Shown: piece by piece, positions 9,119-17,451 of the stretch
Numbering within the stretch: position 1 is the first letter of the stretch
How the letters are laid out: each line of letters opens with the position of its first letter
Source: Bacteroidetes bacterium 46-16
Lineage (GTDB): Bacteria; Bacteroidota; Bacteroidia; Chitinophagales; Chitinophagaceae
Length of the DNA: 44,925 nucleotides
Direction of reading: 5' to 3'
Assembly (NCBI GenBank): GCA_001897835.1
Contig: MKUN01000019.1
Location: forward strand, 56,675-101,599
Program-made: the position numbers and the translations under genes
Notes under the pieces: model-generated
What the model was told of the DNA's origin: nothing
The model's input: the letters and a program-made list of their open reading frames with translations, nothing else
The model's database searches: none

Positions 9119-9144
9119 ATAGCCTTATATCATGTATAGGCTAT
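9119..9144. promoter_or_regulatory. Inverted repeat ATAGCCT-N12-AGGCTAT upstream of mutS2
   Basis: Perfect 7-base arms ending 17 bases before the mutS2 -7 box, so the dyad covers the region where a -33 element or an operator would lie. It may regulate mutS2. I saw no second copy in the window. Confidence 0.4.
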
Positions 9145-9161
9145 GCATAAAAAGCTATCCT

Positions 9162-9169
9162 TACCTTTG
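9162..9169 (+). promoter_or_regulatory. mutS2 promoter -7 box TACCTTTG
   Basis: Exact match to the Bacteroidota primary sigma -7 consensus TAnnTTTG, ending 23 bases before the mutS2 ATG. No clear TTTG is present at -33. Confidence 0.65.
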
Positions 9170-9192
9170 CATGCCTTAGAGGTATTTATTAC

Positions 9193-11310
9193 ATGATACA
9201 ATTATACCCCTCGCATGCCGCTGATGCGCTGGAATTTAATAAGATACTTAAGCTGTTGGCACAAAAGTGCCGTACCGATGCTGCACTGGAACGTGTAGAA
9301 GCCATACGCTTTCATACCCGCCTCGACTATATCGAAAAAGAACTACTGCAAACAAGCGAATATAAGACCATCCTCAGCGGACCGGACCAGGTACCCAATG
9401 ATTTTACCCGTAATGTGCAGAAAGAACTAAAACTTTTAGGTGTACAGGGTGCTGTACTCAGCGGTGAGCAATTGCTGGCCATGCTGCGCCTGGCACTGAA
9501 TATGCGGGATATTTTGCTCTGGTTCAAAAAACACAATGAACTTTTTCCTACACTCAGGGCTCTTATCACTCATATCAATTATGAGAAAGAGATCGCGGTC
9601 ATCATCAGCTCAGTGATCGACGAGACCGGCAATGTGCGCGACACTGCATCAAAAGAACTCATGCAGATACGAACAGACTTGTCGGGCACAAGGCAGCACT
9701 TGCGCAAGACCTTCGAGGCTGCACTCCGCAAACTGAACAAACAAGGATACCTGGCCGACATATCGGAAGGCTTCCTTAATGGCAGGCGTGTGGTGGCGGT
9801 GATGGCAGAATATAAACGCATAGTGAAGGGCATATTGCATGGCGAAAGCGACACCCAAAAAACAGCATTTATAGAACCCGAAGAAACCATCGAGTTAAAC
9901 AACGAAGTTTATTCGCTGGAGCGGGCTGAAGCAAGAGAGATACAAAGGATACTGGCGCAAACGACTGCCGCGCTCTCTGTATATCATCCGCAACTGGATA
10001 CGTATTACCACATTTGCGGCCTCTTCGACTTTATCAGGGCCAAGGCCAGCCTGGCCATAGACATCAATGCCGTCATGCCACGACTTAGCCCCCACCCGGG
10101 CCTGCATCTCATCAAAGCCTACCATCCCCTGCTGCTATTGCATAACAAAGAGCATAATAAGCCCATCGTACCGCTCAATATAGAGCTCGATAAGCAACGC
10201 CGGATACTTATTATAAGCGGGCCTAATGCCGGTGGCAAAACAGTATCGATGAAAACAGTGGGCCTGCTGCAACTGATGTGCCAGGCCGGCCTGCTGATAC
10301 CCGTTGACAAAAATTCAGAACTGGGTGTCTTCAAACAGCTCATGATACATATTGGCGATACTCAATCCATAGAGCATGAGTTAAGTACTTATAGCGCGCA
10401 CCTGCGCGACATGAAATACTTCCTTGATTTCGCCAATGGCAAGACCCTCTTTTTCATCGACGAATTAGGCAGCGGTTCCGACCCTAACCTTGGGGGGGCC
10501 TTTGCCGAAGCTATTGTAGAAGAACTGGCGCACAAACACGCTTATGGTATTATTACCACCCATTACCTGAACCTGAAAGTAATGGCGGGTAAAGTAGGTG
10601 GTATCATAAACGGGGCAATGGCTTTCGATGAAGCACGGCTGGAGCCCCTGTATCAGCTGACGACCGGCAAGCCCGGGAGTTCATATACATTTGCCATAGC
10701 GCAGCGTAGCGGCCTGTCGCCTAAAATCATAGAGCGTGCCCGCGAACTGACACAACGCGAGCATTTTAAGCTGGACAAAATGCTGCACAGGACCGAGCAG
10801 CAATCCGTAAGGCTGGGCGACAAAGAAAAAGAACTGGATAAACTGATCAGGGAAAACCAGAAACTGAAAAAGAACTACGAAGAGCTGACAGACAAGGAGA
10901 AACTAAAGCAGCAACAGGCAACCCTGAAACTGCAGAACCAGATCAAAAAAGAAGAGCTCGATTACCTGCGCGATACAGAACGCAGGTTCAAACAAATAAT
11001 ACAGGACTGGAAGAAGACAGAGAATAAACAAGAGGTGATACAGGCCGCCGAGCAGGTACTCTTCAGGGGCAAACAGGTACAAAGCAATGCCGCAGCAGCC
11101 AAAAAAGCTGATAAAAATTACGAACCTACGGGCAGCAAACCCCAGGTGGGCGACATGGTACGCAATACCATGAACCACCAGGTGGGTACGTTAACAGAGC
11201 TGCGCGACAAACGGGCCATTGTAAAGATCGGCAACCTGCCTTTTAATGTTAATATTGAGGAATGGGTGACCGTGAGGAAGAAAGCTAAGCCGACGCAGCA
11301 GCAGAAATAA
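9193..11310 (+). CDS. mutS2: MutS2 family ATPase lacking a C-terminal Smr domain
   Basis: The 705-residue protein carries a MutS-type ATPase: Walker A GPNAGGKT at residues 343-350, Walker B FFIDELGSGSDP and the TTHYLNLK block. It is preceded by the MutS2-type N-terminal core (LEFNKILKLLAQKC). MutS2 proteins act on branched DNA to limit recombination, and some rescue collided ribosomes. After the ATPase there is a Lys/Glu-rich coiled coil (about 515-625) and a KOW-like segment (VGDMVRNTMNHQVGTLTEL). The chain then stops without the Smr nuclease domain found in full-length MutS2 of about 780 residues. The last 26 bases overlap the convergent DUF3667 gene. Confidence 0.9.
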   Translation: MIQLYPSHAADALEFNKILKLLAQKCRTDAALERVEAIRFHTRLDYIEKELLQTSEYKTILSGPDQVPNDFTRNVQKELKLLGVQGAVLSGEQLLAMLRLALNMRDILLWFKKHNELFPTLRALITHINYEKEIAVIISSVIDETGNVRDTASKELMQIRTDLSGTRQHLRKTFEAALRKLNKQGYLADISEGFLNGRRVVAVMAEYKRIVKGILHGESDTQKTAFIEPEETIELNNEVYSLERAEAREIQRILAQTTAALSVYHPQLDTYYHICGLFDFIRAKASLAIDINAVMPRLSPHPGLHLIKAYHPLLLLHNKEHNKPIVPLNIELDKQRRILIISGPNAGGKTVSMKTVGLLQLMCQAGLLIPVDKNSELGVFKQLMIHIGDTQSIEHELSTYSAHLRDMKYFLDFANGKTLFFIDELGSGSDPNLGGAFAEAIVEELAHKHAYGIITTHYLNLKVMAGKVGGIINGAMAFDEARLEPLYQLTTGKPGSSYTFAIAQRSGLSPKIIERARELTQREHFKLDKMLHRTEQQSVRLGDKEKELDKLIRENQKLKKNYEELTDKEKLKQQQATLKLQNQIKKEELDYLRDTERRFKQIIQDWKKTENKQEVIQAAEQVLFRGKQVQSNAAAAKKADKNYEPTGSKPQVGDMVRNTMNHQVGTLTELRDKRAIVKIGNLPFNVNIEEWVTVRKKAKPTQQQK

Positions 11311-12220
11311 TATGTACCGACAAATAAACGGTATAGCCAATTAAAAAAATAAAGAACGTTAACAAATACCCTATAGCCACCAGCAACATGTAAAACACGG
11401 ACCGGAGCCAGCCGGAGCCATATACTTTTCGCAGCGCTATCACAAAATACACAGCCACTAATAGTGGAAGGAACGACTGTATATAAGAAATTACCTCCTG
11501 GAAAAAATTAGTGGTATGCTCCGGCACATCAATTAGGATAAGTGGCAATATTATGAACACAAACGAATGAACATGCAACGAAAAGATAGTATGATCTGCA
11601 AAATTGGTCTCTTTTCGCTTCAGGTACAGCAGGCTTAAAAAAGCCGCCATGAACGGAATTAAAAAGAAGAAGACCTTGGGCGCCGCATGTGCAACACTGC
11701 TCAGCAGCTCTTCACTCTTTTCGGGATCACGCATTACCCGCGACAAGGCGAGAAGAACTTTCCGGTTACTGGTATCGCCTTTTGCACGCCTCTTAGCACC
11801 TGCCGGCTTTAGCATATTGGCAGTATGCGCGCGTTGCAATGAATCTGCGCTCAATTTTTCTGCTGTTATGGGCCTTACATCATCCCTTACAGCATTAGCA
11901 ATATTTTCATGTGTTGCTGAGAATAGAAAAAATAGCAGGAAAAAAACAGCGCTCACAAATATGTACAGCGATATAGGAGGGATATACCGCATTCGCTGCT
12001 TCTTTTGATACGCAACCGTCAACGCACCAGGCCTATACACCAAAGCCTTTAGTGTTTTCCAGAATTTAGAATCGTAATGGAAATAATGCCCGGCAAAATG
12101 TATCACCAATCCCCAGAAAGTATCCTTATGCAAATGCGTTTCCTGCCCGCATTGGGCACAATAATTATGACTGGCATGAAACCCGCAATTAGGGCAAATA
12201 ATTTCCTGTTGATGAGACAT
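11285..12220 (-). CDS. DUF3667 membrane protein with N-terminal zinc ribbon
   Basis: The 311-residue protein begins with a four-cysteine zinc ribbon (Cys9, Cys12, Cys21, Cys24 in CPNCGF and CAQCGQE). The DUF3667 signature region follows (HYDSKFWKTLKALVYRPG and RMRYIPPISLYIF), then four or five hydrophobic helices. The family is common in Bacteroidota and has no assigned activity; the ribbon faces the cytosol by inference. The stretch at about 125-190 is Ala/Arg/Lys-rich and probably a flexible loop. It lies 49 bases downstream of the MocR-type regulator on the same strand, so the two may be co-transcribed. Its 3' end overlaps mutS2 tail to tail. Confidence 0.85.
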   Translation of the reverse strand: MSHQQEIICPNCGFHASHNYCAQCGQETHLHKDTFWGLVIHFAGHYFHYDSKFWKTLKALVYRPGALTVAYQKKQRMRYIPPISLYIFVSAVFFLLFFLFSATHENIANAVRDDVRPITAEKLSADSLQRAHTANMLKPAGAKRRAKGDTSNRKVLLALSRVMRDPEKSEELLSSVAHAAPKVFFFLIPFMAAFLSLLYLKRKETNFADHTIFSLHVHSFVFIILPLILIDVPEHTTNFFQEVISYIQSFLPLLVAVYFVIALRKVYGSGWLRSVFYMLLVAIGYLLTFFIFLIGYTVYLSVHIISAAASA

Positions 12221-12269
12221 ATCCTGCTTACACAGGCTAAGATAACATTTCAGCCAAATAAGCCAAAGA

Positions 12270-13709
12270 TCACATCATTCCTTTTACAATGCTCCCAAGC
12301 TTCTTCAGCCCCCTTTCCACTTCCGGCTTCCACGACATGCCATAACTAAGGCGCATGCAATTATGATAACGCTCCTGCAAGGTGAACATACTGCCGGGCG
12401 CTATACTTATCTTTTGCAGCATCGCATCCTGGTATAGCTGGTAGGTGTCTATCTTTTTATCCAGTTCCACCCAAAGGATAAAGCCCCCCTGCGGGTTAGT
12501 GACCTTTGTACCCTCAGGGAAATATTCTCCTATCGCGCGTATGAACTGCAGGCTGTTGGCATGCAGTGTCTGGCGCAGTTTCCTGAGATGGTGCTCATAC
12601 CTGCCGGTGGCTAAAAAATTGGCTACAGCTGCCTGCTGAGGTGTGGCAGTGGTTATGCTGTGATATAGCTTCAACCGTTTTATTTTCTCCAAGTGCTTAC
12701 CCGGCGCTACCCAGCCTACCCTGTAACCGGGGGCCAGCGTTTTGGATATCGAACTGCACCACAGCACATTCCCCTCTTCATCAAAGCTCTTGCAGGACTT
12801 AGGTCTCTTCTTGCCAAAATACACATCACCATACAGGTCGTCCTCGATAAGCGGCACCCCGTGGAAGGAGAGCATTTTCACCATCGCCTCTTTCTGTTCA
12901 TCCGGCATGCAATAGCCCAGGGGGTTGCTGAAGTTAGGCACGAAAAAGCAGGCCTTTACCTTATGTTTCCGCAACACCTTTTTCACATCATCCGGGTCCA
13001 CACCGGTATCAGGGTCCGTAGGCATCTCCAGCACTTTCAGGCCCATACTGTTTGCCAGCCTCAGTGTGCCGAAATACACCGGGCTTTCCACAGCTATGGT
13101 ATCCCCGCGCTGTGCAAGGGCCATCAGGCAGTAAGATATTGCGTTCATACTTCCGGCAGTGGTCACCAGGTCGCTGGCATGTAAATGGCCACCCCAGTGC
13201 ATCGACCAGCGTGCTACCTGCCTGCGCAGCAATTCATTGCCCTGCAATTGCTCATACGAGGTGGCATTGGCGGGCATCTCCCGTACAGCCTGCATCATCG
13301 ATTTATTGAGCCTTGCCAATGGCAGCAGTTCCGGCGCGGGCACGCTTAACGAAAACTTAATAATACCCGGCATATCAAAATCATCATACACCTCCGATAT
13401 AATGGCCTCTACATTCTTGTTCTTTGACGACAGCGGCGGGTCGCTTTTTTCTATCTTTTGAGGAAAGCGCGCAGGGTTGAAGCGGACATAATATCCCGAC
13501 TGCGGCCGCGACTCGATGAGGCCCTTACCCTCGAGATGGTAATAGGCCTGCAATACCGTGCTCACACTCATACCATGTTCTTTGCTCAGCACACGCACCG
13601 ATGGCAGTTTATCCCCAATACGCAACACCTTATTCATGATCTGCTGCTGTATGCTGTCTGCTATATGCAGGTACAGGTGCTCCTGTTTACCGCGCTGTGT
13701 TATCTTCAT
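12270..13709 (-). CDS. MocR-type GntR/aminotransferase-like transcription regulator
   Basis: This protein fuses a GntR winged helix (residues 1-70; GDKLPSVRVLSKEHGMSVST) to a fold-type I aminotransferase domain. The latter contains YEQLQGNELLRRQVA, the pyridine-contact region FVPNFSNPLGY and the PLP lysine in SSISKTLAPGYRVGW. MocR regulators bind PLP or an amino-acid aldimine and often control a divergent gene. I place the start at ATG 13709 (479 residues), because the 18 residues upstream do not resemble the family and would cover the intergenic operator. The divergent neighbour is an EamA-type exporter followed by ilvE, so control of amino-acid export or catabolism is likely. Ligand unknown. 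Confidence 0.9.
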   Translation of the reverse strand: MKITQRGKQEHLYLHIADSIQQQIMNKVLRIGDKLPSVRVLSKEHGMSVSTVLQAYYHLEGKGLIESRPQSGYYVRFNPARFPQKIEKSDPPLSSKNKNVEAIISEVYDDFDMPGIIKFSLSVPAPELLPLARLNKSMMQAVREMPANATSYEQLQGNELLRRQVARWSMHWGGHLHASDLVTTAGSMNAISYCLMALAQRGDTIAVESPVYFGTLRLANSMGLKVLEMPTDPDTGVDPDDVKKVLRKHKVKACFFVPNFSNPLGYCMPDEQKEAMVKMLSFHGVPLIEDDLYGDVYFGKKRPKSCKSFDEEGNVLWCSSISKTLAPGYRVGWVAPGKHLEKIKRLKLYHSITTATPQQAAVANFLATGRYEHHLRKLRQTLHANSLQFIRAIGEYFPEGTKVTNPQGGFILWVELDKKIDTYQLYQDAMLQKISIAPGSMFTLQERYHNCMRLSYGMSWKPEVERGLKKLGSIVKGMM

Positions 13710-13734
13710 GTTATAAAAACTGTTATGGTCAAAA

Positions 13735-13753
13735 ATACAGAAATTGTATCTGT
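13735..13753. promoter_or_regulatory. Nested inverted repeats between the MocR regulator and the EamA gene
   Basis: Two perfect dyads overlap here: ATACA-N5-TGTAT (13735-13749) and ACAGA-N7-TCTGT (13737-13753). A further half-site CTGTTAT lies at 13720. The sites sit between the divergent starts at 13709 and 13793, where MocR-family operators are usually found. Assignment to the adjacent regulator is inference. Confidence 0.55.
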
Positions 13754-13792
13754 TTTGTTTCAAACTTTTTTTTGAATTTTGACCCTGAACTT

Positions 13793-14743
13793 ATGAACAA
13801 GAACACCAAGGCCTGGATTGCACTCGTCTTTATCTGCATCACCTGGGGAACAACATATTTAGCCATCAGGATCGGCGTATTACACTACCCGGCCTTCCTG
13901 TTTGCCGGCATAAGACAACTGGTAGGCGGCATTATCCTGATGATCGCAGCCTTTGCAGCAAAGCGAAATATCGACTGGAGCAGGGAACATATATTACGTA
14001 ATGCTTTGATCGGCGGGCTGATGATAACAATGGGCAATGGCCTGGTGACATGGGGCGAAAAATACATCCCCAGCGGTGTTGCAGCACTTATCTGTTCCAT
14101 GATGCCCATTTTCGCAGTGCTTTTCAACCTGCTTTCGTCAAGGAAAGAACATTTTAATATTACCATAGCCATCGGTCTCGTGCTAGGTACGCTTGGTGTA
14201 GGCATTATATTCAAAGACAACATTAAGGACTTTAGCAATACAGCATACATTGGTGGTATGATCGCCACACTGATAGCTACCTCCTCATGGGCCCTGGGCA
14301 GCATTATATCCAAAAAGAATACCCGGCAGACCAATCCTATGTTCAATTCAGGTATGCAGCTCTTCTTCGGGGGCGTATTTCTTTTATTGTTCAGCCCTGT
14401 TGTCGATGACTATAAGGGCATTGATTACGCGAACAGCGATGCCCTGTTATCTTTAGCTTACCTTATTGTCTTTGGCTCAGTAATAGCTTATGCCGCTTAT
14501 AATTTTGCGCTCAGCACACTGCCTGTCGGCGTAGTAACATTATATGCCTATGCCAATCCCCTGGTAGCTGTGGTGATGGGTTACCTGCTGATGAGTGAGC
14601 CGCTTAATATTTATACGGTACTGGCATTTTTAACCATAGTTGTCGGCGTTTACCTGGTGAACAGGGGCTATCGCCGCCAGCACAGGTATATGGACGAACC
14701 CGACCCGGTAGATGCAATAGCTGCATTCCCGGTCGAAAATTGA
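13793..14743 (+). CDS. EamA/DMT-family transporter
   Basis: The 316-residue protein has about ten hydrophobic helices arranged as two EamA repeats. Typical blocks are CITWGTTYLAIRIG near the N-terminus and SYGSVIAYAAYN-like sequence (GSVIAYAAYNFAL) in the second half. DMT/EamA proteins mostly export amino acids or other metabolites through the inner membrane. The ATG at 13793 begins MNKNTKAW directly before the first helix, so the longer reading from 13697 is rejected. Position next to a MocR regulator and upstream of ilvE suggests export of an amino acid or related compound, possibly branched-chain. The stop is followed after 20 bases by ilvE. Confidence 0.88.
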   Translation: MNKNTKAWIALVFICITWGTTYLAIRIGVLHYPAFLFAGIRQLVGGIILMIAAFAAKRNIDWSREHILRNALIGGLMITMGNGLVTWGEKYIPSGVAALICSMMPIFAVLFNLLSSRKEHFNITIAIGLVLGTLGVGIIFKDNIKDFSNTAYIGGMIATLIATSSWALGSIISKKNTRQTNPMFNSGMQLFFGGVFLLLFSPVVDDYKGIDYANSDALLSLAYLIVFGSVIAYAAYNFALSTLPVGVVTLYAYANPLVAVVMGYLLMSEPLNIYTVLAFLTIVVGVYLVNRGYRRQHRYMDEPDPVDAIAAFPVEN

Positions 14744-14763
14744 TAACGTAAAAACTATTTGAT

Positions 14764-15816
14764 ATGGACTACACGATCTCCATTACAAGACAGGAAGAAA
14801 GGAAAGTAAAAGAAAGCTCTTTGGCCCCATTTGGCACGCAGCCTACCGAACACATGTTCATCTGCGAGTATAAAAAAGGACAATGGCACGATCCGCGTAT
14901 TGTACCCTTCTCAGATCTTGTCCTCAGCCCCTTCACCCTTTGCCTGCACTATGGGCAAACGGTTTTCGAAGGCATGAAAGCCTTTACCATGGAAGACGGA
15001 AGGGTCAATATTTTTCGCCCGTTAAAGCATTACGAACGGTTCAGCCGTTCTCTTGAGCGCCTTTGCATGCCCGCAGTTCCCCAGGGCCTGTTCATAGAGG
15101 CACTTCACCAGCTCATCCAGCTCGATGCCGGATGGATACCCAACGATGAAGAAGGCTCCCTGTATATCCGTCCGTTCATGATCGCGTCCGAAGAACGTAT
15201 AGGTGTCAAGGCGGCCGATGAATATTTGTTCATGATCGTATGCTCGCCTGCATACCAGTATTATTCAAAGCCCCTGAAAGTAAAAGTGGAGACGGAATTT
15301 GTACGCGCAGCTGAAGGTGGCACAGGTTATGCCAAATGCGGTGGCAATTACGGCGCAGCACTTTACCCCACACAACTGGCGCGCAATGAGGGCTACGACC
15401 AGGTGATATGGACCGACGCCAAAACACATGAATTCATAGAAGAATCGGGTACAATGAACCTGATGTTCTTTATAGACAATGTGCTGTTCACCCCACCATT
15501 GTCAGGCACCATACTCGATGGTGTTACCCGCGACTCTATGCTTAAGCTGGCAAAGGAAATGGGTATCAGCACTGCAGAAATGGCCATCAGTTACAAAGAG
15601 ATACAAGTGGCTTTGGAAGCAGGCAAGCGTGTTGAAGCTTTCGGCGCAGGCACAGCAGCCGTGGTGGCCCCTATCGAGACCATTGCCATTAATGGTACAC
15701 ATTACCAATGTTATGTAGGCCAGGATGCAATGATGTACCGGCTGAAACAGGCCCTCTGTGATATTCGCAAAGGCCTTAGACCCGATACCCATAACTGGAA
15801 CTATATTTTGCAATAA
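14764..15816 (+). CDS. ilvE: Branched-chain amino acid aminotransferase (class IV)
   Basis: This is a 350-residue fold-type IV PLP enzyme, which transfers amino groups between Val, Leu or Ile and 2-oxoglutarate. Key blocks are HYGQTVFEGMKAF near residue 60, the PLP lysine in GYAKCGGNYGAAL, the glutamate region in EFIEESGTMNLMF and the phosphate-contact region GAGTAAVV. Length and order match the long (about 350 residue) branched-chain aminotransferases. It follows the EamA gene closely and its stop overlaps the GNAT start by one base (TAATG), indicating an operon. No other branched-chain synthesis gene is in view, so a role in degradation or interconversion is equally possible. Confidence 0.93.
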   Translation: MDYTISITRQEERKVKESSLAPFGTQPTEHMFICEYKKGQWHDPRIVPFSDLVLSPFTLCLHYGQTVFEGMKAFTMEDGRVNIFRPLKHYERFSRSLERLCMPAVPQGLFIEALHQLIQLDAGWIPNDEEGSLYIRPFMIASEERIGVKAADEYLFMIVCSPAYQYYSKPLKVKVETEFVRAAEGGTGYAKCGGNYGAALYPTQLARNEGYDQVIWTDAKTHEFIEESGTMNLMFFIDNVLFTPPLSGTILDGVTRDSMLKLAKEMGISTAEMAISYKEIQVALEAGKRVEAFGAGTAAVVAPIETIAINGTHYQCYVGQDAMMYRLKQALCDIRKGLRPDTHNWNYILQ

Positions 15817-16280
15817 TGAAGCCGTTTACTATATCGTATAATGATTACACGATAACCAGCGATAAAGCACTCATCCCGGTAGAGGCTCTGCACAAATGGC
15901 TATCGGAAGAATCATACTGGGTAAAGAACATCCCCTTCGACGTAGTAAAGAATTCCTTCGAAGGATCATTTACTATCGGCATATTGAAGGATGAGGAGCT
16001 GGTTGGCTATGCCCGCCTGGTTACCGATTATGCAACACTGGCCATACTTGCCGATGTATTTGTAGTGGAAGCCCACAGGGGCCGGGGGCTTAGTAAAAAG
16101 ATGATGGAAGTAATGCTTGGCCTCGACTGGGTAAAGCGTCTTCGCAATATAATGCTGGGCACCCGCGATGCACAGGGCCTGTATGCGCAATTCGGCTTTA
16201 TCAATCCTGAATTTCCCGGGCGCATCATGCAACTGCATCAACCCAGCATATATGGCGACATGAATAATACATGCAGATAA
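15816..16280 (+). CDS. GNAT-family N-acetyltransferase
   Basis: The 154-residue protein has the GNAT fold. The acetyl-CoA pyrophosphate-binding motif appears as VVEAHRGRGLSKKMM (consensus R/QxxGxG/A), preceded by the beta strand LAILADVFV and followed by a C-terminal QFGFINP block typical of small acetyltransferases. The substrate cannot be told from sequence. The ATG overlaps the last base of the ilvE stop codon, so translation is coupled. Such a protein next to an aminotransferase and an exporter could acetylate an amino acid or amine, but that is inference. Confidence 0.88.
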   Translation: MKPFTISYNDYTITSDKALIPVEALHKWLSEESYWVKNIPFDVVKNSFEGSFTIGILKDEELVGYARLVTDYATLAILADVFVVEAHRGRGLSKKMMEVMLGLDWVKRLRNIMLGTRDAQGLYAQFGFINPEFPGRIMQLHQPSIYGDMNNTCR

Positions 16281-16291
16281 ATACATAGTAC

Positions 16292-16864
16292 ATGGAAACA
16301 CTGAATTATTTGAACAGTACGAGGCGCCTTTTTCTTTACTACAAGCAGTTGGGCGAAGGAGCGATGGAGCAACTGAAAGATGAAGAACTATTCTGGCAGC
16401 CCAATGAAGAAAGCAATAGTATAGCCACAATAGTGAAACACCTATGGGGCAATATGCTCAGCCGCTGGACTGACTTTATGACCACCGATGGCGAAAAGCA
16501 ATGGCGGCAGCGCGATGCAGAGTTTGAGAACGACTGGAAAGACCGGGAGACACTTATGAAAAAATGGAACGAGGGCTGGCAGTGCTTAATGGATGCGCTC
16601 AGTAGCATCACAGATGCCGACCTCGATAAGGTCATCTACATACGCAACGAAGGGCATACCGTAATTGATGCAATCAACAGGCAACTGGCACACTACCCCA
16701 GCCATGTGGGGCAAATGATCTACATAGCCAAGCTGTGCCGCAATGACGGGTGGAAAAGCTTATCCATACCCAGGAACAGCTCGGGGGCCTACAATGCCGA
16801 AAAGTTCGCAAAAGAGAAAGGCACCAGGCACTTCACAGACGACATACTGAATAAGAAGGGTTAA
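16292..16864 (+). CDS. DinB-like (DUF1572) four-helix protein
   Basis: This 190-residue protein resembles the DUF1572 branch of the DinB/YfiT superfamily, metal-binding four-helix bundles that include thiol-dependent S-transferases. The family pattern is seen in NEESNSIATIVKHLWGNMLSRW and HYPSHVGQMIYIAKL. His 49 (in VKHLWGN) and the pair of histidines in the HYPSHVGQ block are the likely metal ligands. Bacillithiol appears to be made by this organism (bshB1 at 37705), so a bacillithiol-dependent activity is plausible but unproven. It is the last gene of the EamA-ilvE-GNAT unit, 11 bases behind the GNAT stop, and is followed by a strong terminator. Confidence 0.85.
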   Translation: METLNYLNSTRRLFLYYKQLGEGAMEQLKDEELFWQPNEESNSIATIVKHLWGNMLSRWTDFMTTDGEKQWRQRDAEFENDWKDRETLMKKWNEGWQCLMDALSSITDADLDKVIYIRNEGHTVIDAINRQLAHYPSHVGQMIYIAKLCRNDGWKSLSIPRNSSGAYNAEKFAKEKGTRHFTDDILNKKG

Positions 16865-16868
16865 AATC

Positions 16869-16901
16869 AAAGCCGCAGGTTAGACAACCTGCGGCTTTTT
16901 C
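16869..16901 (+). terminator. Strong rho-independent terminator
   Basis: AAAGCCGCAGGTT, loop AGAC, AACCTGCGGCTTT is a perfect 13-pair stem followed by a T-run. It closes the EamA-ilvE-GNAT-DinB unit. Confidence 0.9.
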
Positions 16902-16922
16902 GGTTCTATTTTATTGTCTAGT

Positions 16923-17312
16923 CTAGTCTGTTGTTTTTTCATGGCTTTTCCAGCCTTTCTTCTCCACAATATACGAAATTATAAGACCTGATCCGCCACC
17001 TATAGCAATGAGTGCAAAATATATTTGCGGAAAATCCCGGTAATACGTTTCGCCTGATGGAGTAAATGCCTTGTGATTCAGGTACAACTCATCGATAAAG
17101 AAAGCAATGAGCAATCCAAGACCTGAACCCAGCACCAGTAATCCATACTTTAGGTTGGCATAAAACCTTGGTCTTTGTCCCATCTGCCGGGGGTTGATAC
17201 CCCGTTCTATCAGGGCCATGTTCTCCCTGTTACGCAAATACACTATACCGAAGATGGTTGCGAACATGCCAACCGAACCTATTAATGGGACTAATGCTTC
17301 CGGACCACTCAT
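16923..17312 (-). CDS. DUF6249 membrane protein
   Basis: This 129-residue protein matches the layout of DUF6249 proteins of Bacteroidota. A first helix (about residues 8-26) is followed by the cytosolic RNRENMALIERGINP motif, then two more helices (about 52-72 and 92-114). The GGGSGLIISYIVEKKG segment ends the last helix. No activity is known for the family. It is divergent from an ECF sigma factor gene, and its upstream region carries a mirror copy of the sigma gene's own promoter, so it is probably part of that regulon. The start ATG at 17312 follows a candidate -10 element by about 40 bases. Confidence 0.82.
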   Translation of the reverse strand: MSGPEALVPLIGSVGMFATIFGIVYLRNRENMALIERGINPRQMGQRPRFYANLKYGLLVLGSGLGLLIAFFIDELYLNHKAFTPSGETYYRDFPQIYFALIAIGGGSGLIISYIVEKKGWKSHEKTTD

Positions 17313-17351
17313 GATCTTGATTTTTTTGTTTTAAACGGTTATACAGTATAG

Positions 17352-17377
17352 GACTACCGGTTTACACAACAGGTTAC
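17352..17377 (-). promoter_or_regulatory. Candidate ECF-type promoter of the DUF6249 gene
   Basis: On the minus strand GTAACC (-35) is followed after exactly 16 bases by AGTC (-10). This mirrors the GTAACC-N16-CGTC on the plus strand in front of the sigma gene. ECF promoters generally have an AAC core at -35 and a CGTC-like -10 at this spacing. Confidence 0.55.
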
Positions 17378-17413
17378 AGGGCATAAGAAAAAAAATTATT
17401 ACACCCTATTGCC

Positions 17414-17439
17414 GTAACCTGTATGTACTTTACAGCGTC
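17414..17439 (+). promoter_or_regulatory. Candidate autoregulated ECF-type promoter of the sigma factor gene
   Basis: GTAACC at 17414-17419, a 16-base spacer and CGTC at 17436-17439 fit the general ECF pattern (AAC core, CGTC-like -10). The ATG at 17452 is only 12 bases after CGTC, so the transcript would be nearly leaderless. The nonamer GTAACCTGT is an exact inverted copy of ACAGGTTAC at 17369-17377. Confidence 0.62.
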
Positions 17440-17451
17440 TATATACAAACA

